From an uncultured Oscillibacter sp. (GTDB lineage: Bacteria > Bacillota > Clostridia > Oscillospirales > Oscillospiraceae): a DNA stretch of 26,724 bases. Positions 7,385 through 15,861 of this stretch are shown in pieces; the first letter of the stretch is position 1, and every line of letters starts with the position of its first letter. Both the position numbers and the translations under genes were made by a program. A model generated the notes under the pieces. It was given only the letters and a program-made list of their open reading frames with translations. It was not told the DNA's origin and searched no databases. Location: assembly GCA_900544105.1 (NCBI GenBank), contig UQUC01000021.1, forward strand, positions 1-26,724, in the 5' to 3' direction.

Positions 7385-8749
7385 ATGACATTGCAGTTTT
7401 CACCTCAGACCCGACGGGTCTTTCACCTCTCGCTGCCCATCTTCGCAGAGCTTCTCTTGCAGCTTCTGGTGGGCAATATGGACCAATTCATGATCTCCCA
7501 CTTCGGCCCCGCAGCCGTGGCCGCCATCGGCAACGGCAATCAGGTGATGAACGTGGTCATCATCGTGCTCACCACCATGAGCACCGCCGCCACCATTCTC
7601 CTGACCCAGCACATCGGCGCGGGCCGGGTCGGTGAGGAATGCAGCGAGATCGTCACCGTGGCCGTTACGATCAGCGCCGTGTTCAGCTTTCTGGTGGGCC
7701 TGTTTTTGCTTTTAGAGCCGGAACTGGTCTTTCAGCTCCTGCGGACGCCGGAGGACGCCTTTGACGGTGCCTGCCTCTACACCCGTATCGTAGGCGGTAC
7801 AGTCCTGCTTCAAGGGCTGTATATCCAGCTCTGCGCCGTTCTGCGGAGCTACACCCTGCTGAAAGAGGTGGTGGTGCTCTCCGTTTCCATGAATCTTCTG
7901 AATGTGGCAGGCAACGCCATTCTGATCAATGGCTTCTTCGGCTTCCCGCAAATGGGCGTGGCTGGCGCCGCCGTATCCACCGTGATCTCCAAGGCTGTGG
8001 GCCTGACGCTGGCCTGCATCACCCTGAAGCGCAAATGCACCGTCCGTTTTTCCCTGCAATATCTGCACCCCTTCCCCGCAAAGACTTTTCGCGCCCTGCT
8101 GGGTATTGCCCTCCCCTCTGGTACAGAATCTCTGTCCTACAACGTATCTCAGACCTTCATCCTCCGCTTTATCAATCTGATGGGTGCGGCGGTGGTCAGC
8201 GCCAAGGTCTATGGCAGTATGCTGGCCAACGTGGCCTATGTGTATTCCATCGCCGTGGGGCAGGCCACCCAGATCATTCTGGGCTACATGATCGGCGGCC
8301 GGAAGCTGGATGAGGTCAGCGGCCGTGTCTGGTCCACCATCCGCATCGCTCTGGCGGCCTCCGAGCTGCTGACACTGCTGATCCTCATTTTCTGCGATCC
8401 CATTTACAGCATCTTCACCGATGATCCTGTGATCCACACGCTGGGCCGGCAGATCCTTTATGTGGAGTTCGGTCTTGAGATCGGGCGGTCCATCAATATC
8501 GTCATGACCCGCTGCCTCACCACCGCCGGCGACGTCTGGTACCCTGTGGGCGTGGGCATTTTCAGTATGTGGGTCGTAGCCGTAGGCGGAAGCTGGCTGC
8601 TGGGACACGCGCTGAATTGGGGTCTTGTGGGCATCTGGATTGCCATGGCCTGTGACGAGTGTCTCCGGGGTGCGCTGTTTACGATCCGTTTCCGGAGCGG
8701 CAAGTGGAAGGAAATCCGACTGGTGTCTGATTCAACGAAAGGAACCTGA
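7385..8749 (+). CDS. MATE family efflux transporter
   Basis: The 454-residue protein is a Na+- or H+-coupled multidrug and toxin exporter in the cytoplasmic membrane. Twelve hydrophobic segments can be traced in two six-helix halves. The start of each half shows the MATE pattern (LPIFAELLLQLLVGNMDQFMISHFG; then GIALPSGTESLSYNVSQTFILRFI). Conserved MGVAGAAVSTVISK and GQATQIILGYMIGG are present. The start at 7385 is selected because AAGGAG lies 9 nt upstream and the promoter is at 7311; the frame runs 27 codons further upstream through promoter sequence. The AI-2E permease begins 3 bp after the stop. The substrate cannot be told. Confidence 0.94.
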   Translation: MTLQFSPQTRRVFHLSLPIFAELLLQLLVGNMDQFMISHFGPAAVAAIGNGNQVMNVVIIVLTTMSTAATILLTQHIGAGRVGEECSEIVTVAVTISAVFSFLVGLFLLLEPELVFQLLRTPEDAFDGACLYTRIVGGTVLLQGLYIQLCAVLRSYTLLKEVVVLSVSMNLLNVAGNAILINGFFGFPQMGVAGAAVSTVISKAVGLTLACITLKRKCTVRFSLQYLHPFPAKTFRALLGIALPSGTESLSYNVSQTFILRFINLMGAAVVSAKVYGSMLANVAYVYSIAVGQATQIILGYMIGGRKLDEVSGRVWSTIRIALAASELLTLLILIFCDPIYSIFTDDPVIHTLGRQILYVEFGLEIGRSINIVMTRCLTTAGDVWYPVGVGIFSMWVVAVGGSWLLGHALNWGLVGIWIAMACDECLRGALFTIRFRSGKWKEIRLVSDSTKGT

Positions 8750-8752
8750 CAT

Positions 8753-9913
8753 ATGGAATTCAACAAGCAGACCGTGAAAGCCCTGTTGGGCGTTGTCTGC
8801 GGCGGCATCGCCTTCGCCGCGGCACTGCTGCATCTGGATGTGGTGGCAGGCGCCGCCGGGTGGCTGCTGGGCATTTTGTCCCCGCTGCTGCTGGGCTGTG
8901 CCATCGCCTTTATTCTCAATGTCCCCATGCGGGCGATGGAGCGCTGCCTGTTTCCCCACGCGAAAAAGGCCAATAAGCTCCGCCGCCCTCTGGCGCTGTT
9001 GCTCACCGTTGCGGCAGTATCCGCAGTGCTGGCGCTGGCGGGAATGGTGATCGTCCCCGGCGTGAGGGACGCTGTCACCTCCATCGCGGCGCAGGTACCG
9101 GAAGCCTTTGAGCGCTTGCAGGAAAGCGCTGCCCGCTTTCAGGAATACCTGCCCCTTCTGGCAAACCAGATCGAAGGGCTGTCTATCGACTGGGCCAGTC
9201 TTTCCCAGAAGGCCGTGGGGCTGGTCCAGAACTGGGGCAAGGGCCTTCTGATCTCCGGCGGTGGGCTGGTCAGCGGCATCGTCAGCGGCGTCACAACCTT
9301 TTTCATCGGCCTGATCTTTTCTCTGTACATCCTGCTGCAAAAGGAAAAACTGGCCCGGCAGGGCCGTCAGCTTTGCTACGCCTTTTTACCGGAAGCCGCC
9401 GCGGATCAGCTTCTGAATATTCTGCGGCTCAGTGAGCGGACCTTTTCCAGCTTTCTCTCCGGTCAATGTCTGGAGGCCGTGATCCTGGGCACCATGTTTT
9501 TTGTGTCCATGACCCTGCTCCATTTCCCCTATGCGCTGCTGGTGGGCGTTCTGATCGCTCTGACCGCTCTGATTCCCATTGTAGGGGCGTTCATCGGCTG
9601 CGCCGTGGGTGCGCTTTTGATGCTGGTGAACGATCCCTGGCAGGCGCTGTGGTTCATCGTCCTGTTTCTGGTGCTCCAGCAGATCGAGGGCAACCTCATC
9701 TATCCCCATGTGGTCGGTTCCTCCGTGGGACTGCCCTCCATCTGGGTGCTGGCAGCCGTGACGGTGGGCGGCAGTCTCATGGGCATCCTGGGGATGCTGG
9801 TGTTTATCCCCCTGTGCAGCGTACTGTACGCCCTGCTGCGGCAGCTCACGGTCCATCGACTGAAGCAGCGGCGCGTCCCCGCCGAAAAGTGGCGGGAACC
9901 GCCCAAGAAATAA
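8753..9913 (+). CDS. AI-2E family transporter (PerM/YtvI-like permease)
   Basis: The 386-residue polytopic membrane protein begins with two hydrophobic helices, then a further one (LLLTVAAVSAVLALAGMVIV) and a soluble helical segment (about residues 105-150). The C-terminal block includes FFVSMTLLHFPYALLVGVLIALTALIPIVGAFIG and QQIEGNLIYPHVVGSSVGLP, the signature of this family. Members have been linked to autoinducer-2 export, Na+/H+ exchange or sporulation; none can be assigned here. It starts 3 bp after the MATE stop with AAAGGAA as ribosome site, so translation is coupled. A strong terminator follows at 9941. Confidence 0.94.
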   Translation: MEFNKQTVKALLGVVCGGIAFAAALLHLDVVAGAAGWLLGILSPLLLGCAIAFILNVPMRAMERCLFPHAKKANKLRRPLALLLTVAAVSAVLALAGMVIVPGVRDAVTSIAAQVPEAFERLQESAARFQEYLPLLANQIEGLSIDWASLSQKAVGLVQNWGKGLLISGGGLVSGIVSGVTTFFIGLIFSLYILLQKEKLARQGRQLCYAFLPEAAADQLLNILRLSERTFSSFLSGQCLEAVILGTMFFVSMTLLHFPYALLVGVLIALTALIPIVGAFIGCAVGALLMLVNDPWQALWFIVLFLVLQQIEGNLIYPHVVGSSVGLPSIWVLAAVTVGGSLMGILGMLVFIPLCSVLYALLRQLTVHRLKQRRVPAEKWREPPKK

Positions 9914-9940
9914 GAAAGCAGTTCCATATAACCAACAAAA

Positions 9941-9968
9941 AAGCCAAGCCGCGAATGCGGCTTGGCTT
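9941..9968. terminator. Bidirectional terminator between convergent operons
   Basis: A perfect 12-bp stem (AAGCCAAGCCGC with GCGGCTTGGCTT, loop GAAT) has A-rich sequence on the left and T-rich sequence on the right. It can end the plus-strand MATE-AI-2E transcript and the minus-strand mtaB operon. Confidence 0.93.
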
Positions 9969-10043
9969 TTTGCGATTTTGCGGAACATAGCCGGATACCG
10001 TGCACGAGGGGACACCATCGTTCCGTCTGACGATTCAGATTCG

Positions 10044-10379
10044 TCAATTTCCCTCATCTATGATTGCTTTCCACCGGCGATACTCCGAGGTTTCATCCCA
10101 CTCCAGCGCCCTGTCTATATAGAACTCCGCAAGTTCAAAAGACGCAGGCGGCGTCAACGCGACAAAGAGGTAATAGGCCATCAAAAACGCGCAGTAGGCG
10201 GCGGTTTTCATGCATCCCTCTCCTTGAAGTCTGTGCAGCGACGCCTCCAAAACAAAGAACAGGTTGAGCCGGTCTACTTCACTTGTGTCCGCGTAAAAGC
10301 AATTCAGGTCATCCAATGTAAGTCCCAATATGGTTGTTTCCTCAAAATACGGATGTCCAAAATCAATGGTTATCTTCAC
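10044..10379 (-). CDS. Hypothetical protein, last gene of the mtaB operon
   Basis: I do not recognise this 111-residue protein. It is acidic and mostly helical in appearance. It opens with MKITIDFGHPYFEE and a GLTLDDLNCFYADTSEVDRLN segment, has one hydrophobic stretch (AAYCAFLMAYYLFVAL, about residues 60-75) that could be a buried helix or a single membrane segment, and ends with an aromatic, charged helix (ALEWDETSEYRRWKAI). The GTG start at 10379 is preceded by GGAGGT 7 nt upstream, which is strong evidence that it is translated. It starts 39 bp after yfbR and ends before the terminator at 9941-9968, so it is probably co-transcribed with yfbR and mtaB. Confidence 0.7.
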   Translation of the reverse strand: MKITIDFGHPYFEETTILGLTLDDLNCFYADTSEVDRLNLFFVLEASLHRLQGEGCMKTAAYCAFLMAYYLFVALTPPASFELAEFYIDRALEWDETSEYRRWKAIIDEGN

Positions 10380-10418
10380 AGAATTTACCTCCGCAGGACT
10401 GTTCCGCCAGCTTTCCCG

Positions 10419-11000
10419 TTATTTCAACTGGTCCAGCGTCAGAGAAAAGCTGGGCATGAAGGTCTCCAGAAAATACGCAACCTCCGGCAGCTCATACTCC
10501 TCCAGCGCCGCGCGGGTCTGGGCAGCGGCGTCCCGGAACTCGCTGTTCCCGGCCTTCAATTCCTCCACGCATTTGATGTAAGCGGACAGCTTGTCCGCCG
10601 CCTTCACCAGCCGCTCCGTCTCCGGGTCCGTCACTGTGAGGATGGGGGCGTACACCGGCTGAAATTCCTCCGGCAGCATATGCAGCAGTTTTTCCTCCGC
10701 CACCGCTTCCACCTCCTTGTAGGCTTTGCGGATGGCAGGGTTGTCGTACTTGATGGGCGTAGGCATATCACCGGTCAGGATCTCGCTGGCGTCATGATAT
10801 AGCGCCGCCACCGCCACCGCTCCGGCGTCGATATGTCCACCGAATTTCTCGTTGCGGATCACCGTTAAGGCGTGGGCCAGCACCGCGACTTGGTGGCTGT
10901 GCTCCTGCACGTTTTCCAGGGCCGTGTTCCGCATCAGCGCCCAGCGCTGGATGAAGCGCATCCGGGAGAGATAGGCAAAAAAGTGACTGCCGATCCTCAT
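10419..11000 (-). CDS. yfbR: 5'-deoxynucleotidase, YfbR-like HD-domain phosphohydrolase
   Basis: YfbR dephosphorylates deoxyribonucleoside 5'-monophosphates and takes part in dNTP balance. The 193-residue protein follows the E. coli enzyme closely: SHFFAYLSRMRFIQRWALMRNT at the start, ENVQEHSHQVAVLAHAL with the first metal histidine, ALYHDASEILTGDMPTPIKY with the HD pair and the substrate-specific TGD-PTP loop, and a C-terminal AADKLSAYIKCVEELKAGNSEF. The start codon overlaps the mtaB stop by 4 nt, so translation is coupled to mtaB. The length matches the family. Confidence 0.95.
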   Translation of the reverse strand: MRIGSHFFAYLSRMRFIQRWALMRNTALENVQEHSHQVAVLAHALTVIRNEKFGGHIDAGAVAVAALYHDASEILTGDMPTPIKYDNPAIRKAYKEVEAVAEEKLLHMLPEEFQPVYAPILTVTDPETERLVKAADKLSAYIKCVEELKAGNSEFRDAAAQTRAALEEYELPEVAYFLETFMPSFSLTLDQLK

Positions 11001-12298
11001 ACTTCCGCCTCCTCATCCACGATCTCCCCTAATAGTGCATCACCGTCCAAGCCTGTGATCCGCACATTTTTCAGCACATTATGCAATTCAGCGCCGTCCA
11101 CCAGCACTTCCACATAGTTGGGAGCGTGGCCAAAGAATTTTCCGTTTTTAGGCTGCTCAAACAGCACCGGATATGTTCTCCCCACACAGCTCGCCAAATA
11201 GTTCCGGTGCATTTCTTCCGCCACAGCCGCGGCCCGATGCGCCCGTTCCACTTTTACAGACTTCGGCACCTGCTCCATCTGGGCTGCCGGAGTACCGGGG
11301 CGGATGGAGTAGGGAAAAATGTGCATCTGGGCAAAGCGACACTTCCGGATAAAGGCCAGTGTCTGGGCAAACTCATCCTCTGTTTCCTCCGGAAAGGCGA
11401 CGATGAGGTCCGTGGTGACAGCAGGCTGGTCAAACCAGCGATTCAGTAGCTCCACAGATTCCAGATACCGGGCAGTGTCATACTTTCGGTTCATTCTCTT
11501 TAAGGTGGCATCACAACCGCTTTGCAGGGACAGATGGAATTGAGGGCACAGGTTGGGCAGAGCCGCTGCCCGGCGGCAAAAGTCCTCTGTAATGGTACGA
11601 GGCTCCAAACTGCCCAGCCGCAGGCGAACCTCCGGCGCTACGGCGGACAAAGTCTCCAACAGGTCGATGAGGCTCTGGCCATTTTTCAGATCACGGCCCC
11701 AGGATGAGATCTCGATGCCTGTCAGCACAATTTCCCGATAGCCCTCTGCCACCAGCTGTTGCATCTGCTCCACCGCCTGTTGCAGCGGCAGGGACCGTAT
11801 CGGTCCACGGGCATAGGGGATAATGCAGTAGGTGCAGAAGTTCACACAGCCGTCCTCAATTTTCATCATGGCCCGGGTACGGCCCTCCAAGCCGCCAGCG
11901 GGCAGCACTTCAAATACCCGCCGCTCAAAGGACTTGTCGATCGCTTCCAGATTTTTCTTTCCCTCAGCAGCCTCCTCCAGTAAGGAAACAAACCCCTCCC
12001 TGTCACCAGTGCCCGCGATCAGGTCCACCCCCAGTTTCCGCACATCCTCGGGATGGGTCTGAGAATAGCAGCCACACACTGCAACCACCGCCTCCGGGTG
12101 TTGCTTCTGTACCCGATGGATCACTTGACGGGATTTTTGGTCACTGACAGAAGTGACAGAACAGGTATTTACCACATAGACGTCGGCTTCCTCGGAAAAT
12201 TCCACCACTTGATGTCCTTTTGACCGGAGGGTCTGCTCCATAGCCTGGGTCTCATATTGATTCACCTTGCAACCAAGGGTATAAATGGCGACTTTCAT
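10997..12298 (-). CDS. mtaB: tRNA N6-threonylcarbamoyladenosine(37) C2-methylthiotransferase MtaB
   Basis: MtaB is a radical-SAM enzyme that converts t6A37 to ms2t6A in ANN-decoding tRNAs. The 433-residue protein has the N-terminal MTTase domain with its cluster cysteines (Cys10 in TLGCKVNQYE, NTCSVT, CGCYSQ) and the radical-SAM CxxxCxxC in DGCVNFCTYCIIPYARG. A C-terminal TRAM-like domain (about residues 370-430) binds tRNA. It lies upstream of yfbR with a 4-nt overlap. It has GGAGG before the ATG and a promoter at 12392-12420. The enzyme needs sulfur, and the neighbouring divergent gene is a cysteine desulfurase. Confidence 0.96.
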   Translation of the reverse strand: MKVAIYTLGCKVNQYETQAMEQTLRSKGHQVVEFSEEADVYVVNTCSVTSVSDQKSRQVIHRVQKQHPEAVVAVCGCYSQTHPEDVRKLGVDLIAGTGDREGFVSLLEEAAEGKKNLEAIDKSFERRVFEVLPAGGLEGRTRAMMKIEDGCVNFCTYCIIPYARGPIRSLPLQQAVEQMQQLVAEGYREIVLTGIEISSWGRDLKNGQSLIDLLETLSAVAPEVRLRLGSLEPRTITEDFCRRAAALPNLCPQFHLSLQSGCDATLKRMNRKYDTARYLESVELLNRWFDQPAVTTDLIVAFPEETEDEFAQTLAFIRKCRFAQMHIFPYSIRPGTPAAQMEQVPKSVKVERAHRAAAVAEEMHRNYLASCVGRTYPVLFEQPKNGKFFGHAPNYVEVLVDGAELHNVLKNVRITGLDGDALLGEIVDEEAEV

Positions 12299-12307
12299 AG
12301 GTCCTCC

Positions 12308-12336
12308 TTGCGTTTTCAGAAACGTTCTTGTATAAT
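12308..12336 (+). promoter_or_regulatory. Predicted promoter of the nifS-like operon
   Basis: TTGCGT (12308-12313), a 17-bp spacer and TATAAT (12331-12336) predict a start near 12343. The resulting leader of about 90 nt passes over the opposing mtaB promoter before reaching the desulfurase ATG at 12435. Confidence 0.75.
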
Positions 12337-12391
12337 AGATAATTACGCTATTAAAAGAGAACTTCCGGGTAGTTCCCGCAGTTTCTCTCCT

Positions 12392-12420
12392 ATTATACGT
12401 TTATTATCGGAATAGGGCAA
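12392..12420 (-). promoter_or_regulatory. Predicted promoter of the mtaB operon
   Basis: On the minus strand, TTGCCC (12415-12420) and TATAAT (12392-12397) have a 17-bp spacer and predict a start near 12385. The transcript crosses the opposing desulfurase promoter (12308-12336) before reaching the mtaB ATG at 12298. Confidence 0.75.
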
Positions 12421-12434
12421 GAGGAGGATTTTTT

Positions 12435-13568
12435 ATGATCTATCTGGACCATGCCGCCACCACACCGGTTCCCAAGGCCGTGGCGGACGCCATGTACTCC
12501 GTGCTGATGGAGCAGTACGCCAACCCCAATGCGCAATATCCCTTCGGGCAGGAAATGCGCCGCTGCGTGGAAGAATGGCGGGCCGTGATCGCCAAAGCCG
12601 TAGACTGCGAAGCTAACCAGCTTTTCTTTACCTCCTGCGGCACCGAGGGTGACAACTGGGCCATTCGCGCCGCCTGCTGGCAGAACCGCCACGTAGGTCG
12701 CCACATTGTTACCACCGCCGTAGAGCATCACGCCGTTCTCAACTGCTGCCAGCAATTGGAACAAGAGGGCTGGGAGGTCACGAAAATCCTGCCGGATCAA
12801 AATGGCAACATTTCCGCCGAAGCCGTTCTGTCGGCGGTGCGGCCAGACACGGCCCTGGTGTCTGTAATGATGGTAAACAATGAGCTGGGCAACATTTATC
12901 CTGTTGCGGATATTGCCAATGGGCTGAAGGCTGTCAACGAAAAGACATTGCTCCATACCGATGCTGTCCAGGGCTTTTTGAAAGTCCCCTTCTCCGCTAA
13001 AACTCTGGGTGCGGACTTTATCGCCATCTCCGGCCATAAAGTAGGTGCCCCAAAGGGCATCGGCGCTCTCTATATTGGCCCCCGTGTTCGGAATCCCCGG
13101 CCTCTACTGCCCGGCGGTGGTCAGGAAATGGGGCTCCGCTCCGGTACGGAAGCCACTGCCCAGATCGCAGGCTTTGCCAAGGCGGTGGAACTGCGTTGGG
13201 ACCATTTGGAGGACAAACTGCGTCACATGGCTGAGGTCAAGGCCTACGCCGTGGAAAAGCTGACGGCCATTCCAGACCTTCAGGTCATTGGGGACGGCAA
13301 AGCTCCCCATGTTCTATCTGTCTCTATGGCAGGCTGGCCCAGTCAGAACGTGGTGAATGATCTGGGCAGTCAGGGGATCTGCGTCTCTGCCGGTTCTGCC
13401 TGTCATCATGGCAAGTCCAGTCAGGTAGTGTCAGCTCTGGGCCTGCCTAAGCGAGTGGCTGCCGGGGTCATCCGGCTAAGTTTCGGCCCGGAAACGACCT
13501 TTGCCGAGATCGACGCCTGCGCAGATGCCCTCCGGGATCATCACGATCACCGAATGCCCATGTTGTAA
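12435..13568 (+). CDS. Cysteine desulfurase, NifS/IscS-like class V aminotransferase
   Basis: This PLP enzyme takes sulfur from cysteine as an enzyme persulfide for Fe-S clusters or tRNA thiolation. The 377-residue protein has the N-terminal YLDHAATTP, the PLP-binding histidine in VEHHA, the PLP lysine Lys202 in SGHKVGAPKG, and the persulfide cysteine Cys323 in SAGSACHHG. The loop after that cysteine (HHGKSS) is short, and the usual SSGSAC is SAGSAC. AGAGGAGG precedes the ATG. No iscU or sufBCD gene is nearby, so it may serve tRNA thiolation or a scaffold encoded elsewhere. It heads a run with a MATE exporter (28 bp gap) and rlmA. Confidence 0.94.
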   Translation: MIYLDHAATTPVPKAVADAMYSVLMEQYANPNAQYPFGQEMRRCVEEWRAVIAKAVDCEANQLFFTSCGTEGDNWAIRAACWQNRHVGRHIVTTAVEHHAVLNCCQQLEQEGWEVTKILPDQNGNISAEAVLSAVRPDTALVSVMMVNNELGNIYPVADIANGLKAVNEKTLLHTDAVQGFLKVPFSAKTLGADFIAISGHKVGAPKGIGALYIGPRVRNPRPLLPGGGQEMGLRSGTEATAQIAGFAKAVELRWDHLEDKLRHMAEVKAYAVEKLTAIPDLQVIGDGKAPHVLSVSMAGWPSQNVVNDLGSQGICVSAGSACHHGKSSQVVSALGLPKRVAAGVIRLSFGPETTFAEIDACADALRDHHDHRMPML

Positions 13569-13596
13569 TTGATTTTATCAGAAGGAGCTCTCACTT

Positions 13597-14976
13597 ATGA
13601 ACTTCGAATATCTTCGCCGGGAGCCTGGCTTCTATCGCCGGGTCTTTGCTTTAGCCCTGCCGGTGATCCTTCAAAATCTCATCACTACCTCTCTGGGGCT
13701 CATGGACACTTTTATGGTGGGGTTGGTGGGACAGGAGGAAATGTCTGCCGTCACCGTAGCCAATGTACCTATTTTTATCATCCAGCTCATTGTATTCGGT
13801 CTGCAAAGCGGTTCCCGTGTGCTCATCAGCCAATACTGGGGGCATGGAGATCATGAATCCATCAACCGTGTCATGGGTATCGGCTTCTTTGTGGCAGGTG
13901 GTATCTCCACCATCTGTGCCCTGTCTATGGGGCTGTTCCCCCGGCAAGTGTTGATGCTCATTACGGACAATCTTCGCTTGATCGAACTTGGCACCCCCTA
14001 CATCCGCATTGTAGGTTTTTCCTATATGCTCAATTCCCTCTCTTCTATTTACATAGGCATGCAACAGAGCATCGAAAATCCCCGTTTTGGCATGACGGTG
14101 CTCATTATCTCCACCATCTTCAATACCCTGGGAAACTACATACTGATCTTCGGCAAGCTGGGCCTGCCCGCCATGGGCATTACCGGTGCTGCCGTGGCAA
14201 CGCTTTCTTCCCGTGTGGTAGAATTCCTGATCTCCCTGATTTATGCCCTGCGTTGCAAACGAATGCCCCTGATGCCCGCCTGTATCCTCCGTCCTGGCAA
14301 GGCTATTTTCCGTAGTTTCGTAAAATTCTCTACACCGGTCCTGCTGAATGAGACGCTCTGGGGTACTGGCACTTCTCTCTACACGGTCATCATGGGCCAT
14401 ATGGCCGGCAGCACGGACCTGATTTCCGCCTATACCGTGGCAGGCAATGTTGACCGGATGGTAACGGTAGCGATCTTTGGTATAGCAGGCGCGGCTGCTG
14501 TGATCGTCGGCAAAGAGGTCGGCATGGGTAGCAAAAATACTTATGCCATTGGTCGTGCCCTGACCTTTGTCGGCCTATGCACCGGCTTCGTTGTCGCAAT
14601 TGCGGAGCTGCTGCTACTCTGCTTTGTGTTGAAGCCCTTTGTATTGCCGCTGTTCTCCATGTCTGCCGTCTCGGAATCTCTCTGTGCAACCATGATGATC
14701 TGCTATGCGATCTCCGCCCCCCTTCACGCCTTTGCCACCACTGGCATCGTTGGTGTTCTCCGAGGCGGAGGCGACGTGCGGGTCGCCATGTTGATCGATG
14801 TTCTGCCTATGTGGGTCTTTACTCTGCCTATGCTGGTACTGCTGGGACTGGTATTCCATGCCCCTATTGCTATCTTCTGCTTTATCATGGCTACGGAATC
14901 TGCTCTGAAAGTTCCCTTTGGCCTGTATCGGATCCACAGCGGCAAGTGGATCCATGATGTGACCCAAGGAGCCTAA
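13597..14976 (+). CDS. MATE family efflux transporter (second copy)
   Basis: This 459-residue polytopic protein has twelve predicted membrane segments. Its first half begins RVFALALPVILQNLITTSLGLMDTFMVGLVG, with GLPAMGITGAAVATLSSRV typical of MATE carriers, and the second half has KFSTPVLLNETLWGTGTS. It is only distantly similar to the MATE protein at 7385-8749, so the two are not a recent duplication. AGAAGGAG precedes the ATG. It lies between the cysteine desulfurase and the rlmA-like gene with short gaps, so it is probably co-transcribed. The substrate is unknown. Confidence 0.94.
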   Translation: MNFEYLRREPGFYRRVFALALPVILQNLITTSLGLMDTFMVGLVGQEEMSAVTVANVPIFIIQLIVFGLQSGSRVLISQYWGHGDHESINRVMGIGFFVAGGISTICALSMGLFPRQVLMLITDNLRLIELGTPYIRIVGFSYMLNSLSSIYIGMQQSIENPRFGMTVLIISTIFNTLGNYILIFGKLGLPAMGITGAAVATLSSRVVEFLISLIYALRCKRMPLMPACILRPGKAIFRSFVKFSTPVLLNETLWGTGTSLYTVIMGHMAGSTDLISAYTVAGNVDRMVTVAIFGIAGAAAVIVGKEVGMGSKNTYAIGRALTFVGLCTGFVVAIAELLLLCFVLKPFVLPLFSMSAVSESLCATMMICYAISAPLHAFATTGIVGVLRGGGDVRVAMLIDVLPMWVFTLPMLVLLGLVFHAPIAIFCFIMATESALKVPFGLYRIHSGKWIHDVTQGA

Positions 14977-14991
14977 ATAGGGAGGGATCAT

Positions 14992-15816
14992 ATGAAATCT
15001 CTATTCCGCTGTCCCATCTGCGACGGTCCGCTGGACCGAGATGAGCGGGTCTACCGCTGCACCGCCGGACACAGCTACGACATTGCCAAGGAGGGCTACA
15101 CCTATCTGCTCCCCCCCAATCAGAAGCATTCCGCCGATCCCGGCGATGACAAGGCTATGGCGGCAGCCCGTCGGGATTTTCTATCCAAAGAGTATTATGC
15201 TCCGCTTTTAAATACGATTTGTAGTCACATTTTGCCCCTTGTGGACGAAAACGCTGTGATTCTGGATGCCGGCTGCGGAGAGGGTTACTACACTGCCGGC
15301 ATCCGTACAGCCCTGACTGACGCTGGAAAAACACCCTCTATGGCCGGTATCGACATCTCCAAATCTATTCTCCGACTGGCCGCCAAGCGGGAAAAGCAGG
15401 TGGAGTTCGCTGTGGCCTCCTGCTACCATCTTCCCTTTGCGGATGAAACGGCAGACCTGCTGCTGGACTGCTTCTCCCCCTTGGCCATCGATGAATTTCG
15501 CCGGGTCCTAAAGCCCGGAGGCTATTTTCTCTATGTGGTACCAGGAGCCGATCACCTATGGGAGCTGAAGCAGATCCTTTATGATGTTCCCTATCCCAAC
15601 GAGGAAAAAGAGACCCCCTACGAGGGCTTCACCTATGAGGCCATCGTTCCGGTGGACTTCTCCCTCCACCTGGCAAGTCAGGCGGACATTTGCTCCCTCT
15701 TCCGCATGACGCCTTACTGCTGGAAAACCCCAAAAGCCGGCGTGGAGCGAATGGAAGCGTTGGAAAATCTGGACTGTCAAGCGTCTTTCCGTATTCACAT
15801 CTTCAAAAAACTGTAA
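14992..15816 (+). CDS. rlmA: 23S rRNA (guanine-N1)-methyltransferase, RlmA family
   Basis: RlmA proteins methylate N1 of a guanine in helix 35 of 23S rRNA (G745 or G748), near the macrolide-binding exit tunnel. The 274-residue protein begins with the diagnostic zinc finger (CPICDGPL, then YRCTAGHSYD), followed by KEGYTYLLPPNQKHSADPGD. A Rossmann SAM domain follows (VILDAGCGEGYYTAGI, then GIDISKSILRLAAKR and the DLLLDCFSPLAIDEFRRVLKPGG block). The target guanine cannot be decided, so the symbol is by family. GGGAGGG sits before the ATG, 15 bp after the MATE stop. A terminator follows. Confidence 0.92.
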   Translation: MKSLFRCPICDGPLDRDERVYRCTAGHSYDIAKEGYTYLLPPNQKHSADPGDDKAMAAARRDFLSKEYYAPLLNTICSHILPLVDENAVILDAGCGEGYYTAGIRTALTDAGKTPSMAGIDISKSILRLAAKREKQVEFAVASCYHLPFADETADLLLDCFSPLAIDEFRRVLKPGGYFLYVVPGADHLWELKQILYDVPYPNEEKETPYEGFTYEAIVPVDFSLHLASQADICSLFRMTPYCWKTPKAGVERMEALENLDCQASFRIHIFKKL

Positions 15817-15852
15817 AAAATACGGGTCGGTTTGAAAACCGACCCGTATTTT
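15817..15852. terminator. Bidirectional terminator, rlmA and SGNH hydrolase
   Basis: A 16-bp perfect stem (AAAATACGGGTCGGTT and its complement, loop TGAA) starts at the rlmA stop codon and lies 9 bp from the SGNH hydrolase stop. The arms end in A- and T-runs, so it works in both directions. Confidence 0.93.
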
Positions 15853-15861
15853 GTCCTTCTG

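Noticed and set aside
7712..8608. Long antisense frames over the MATE, AI-2E, aminopeptidase and uvrC genes
   Set aside because: They are low-complexity His/Gly/Gln-rich translations opposite strong genes, a usual effect of GC-rich codon bias, with no family resemblance.
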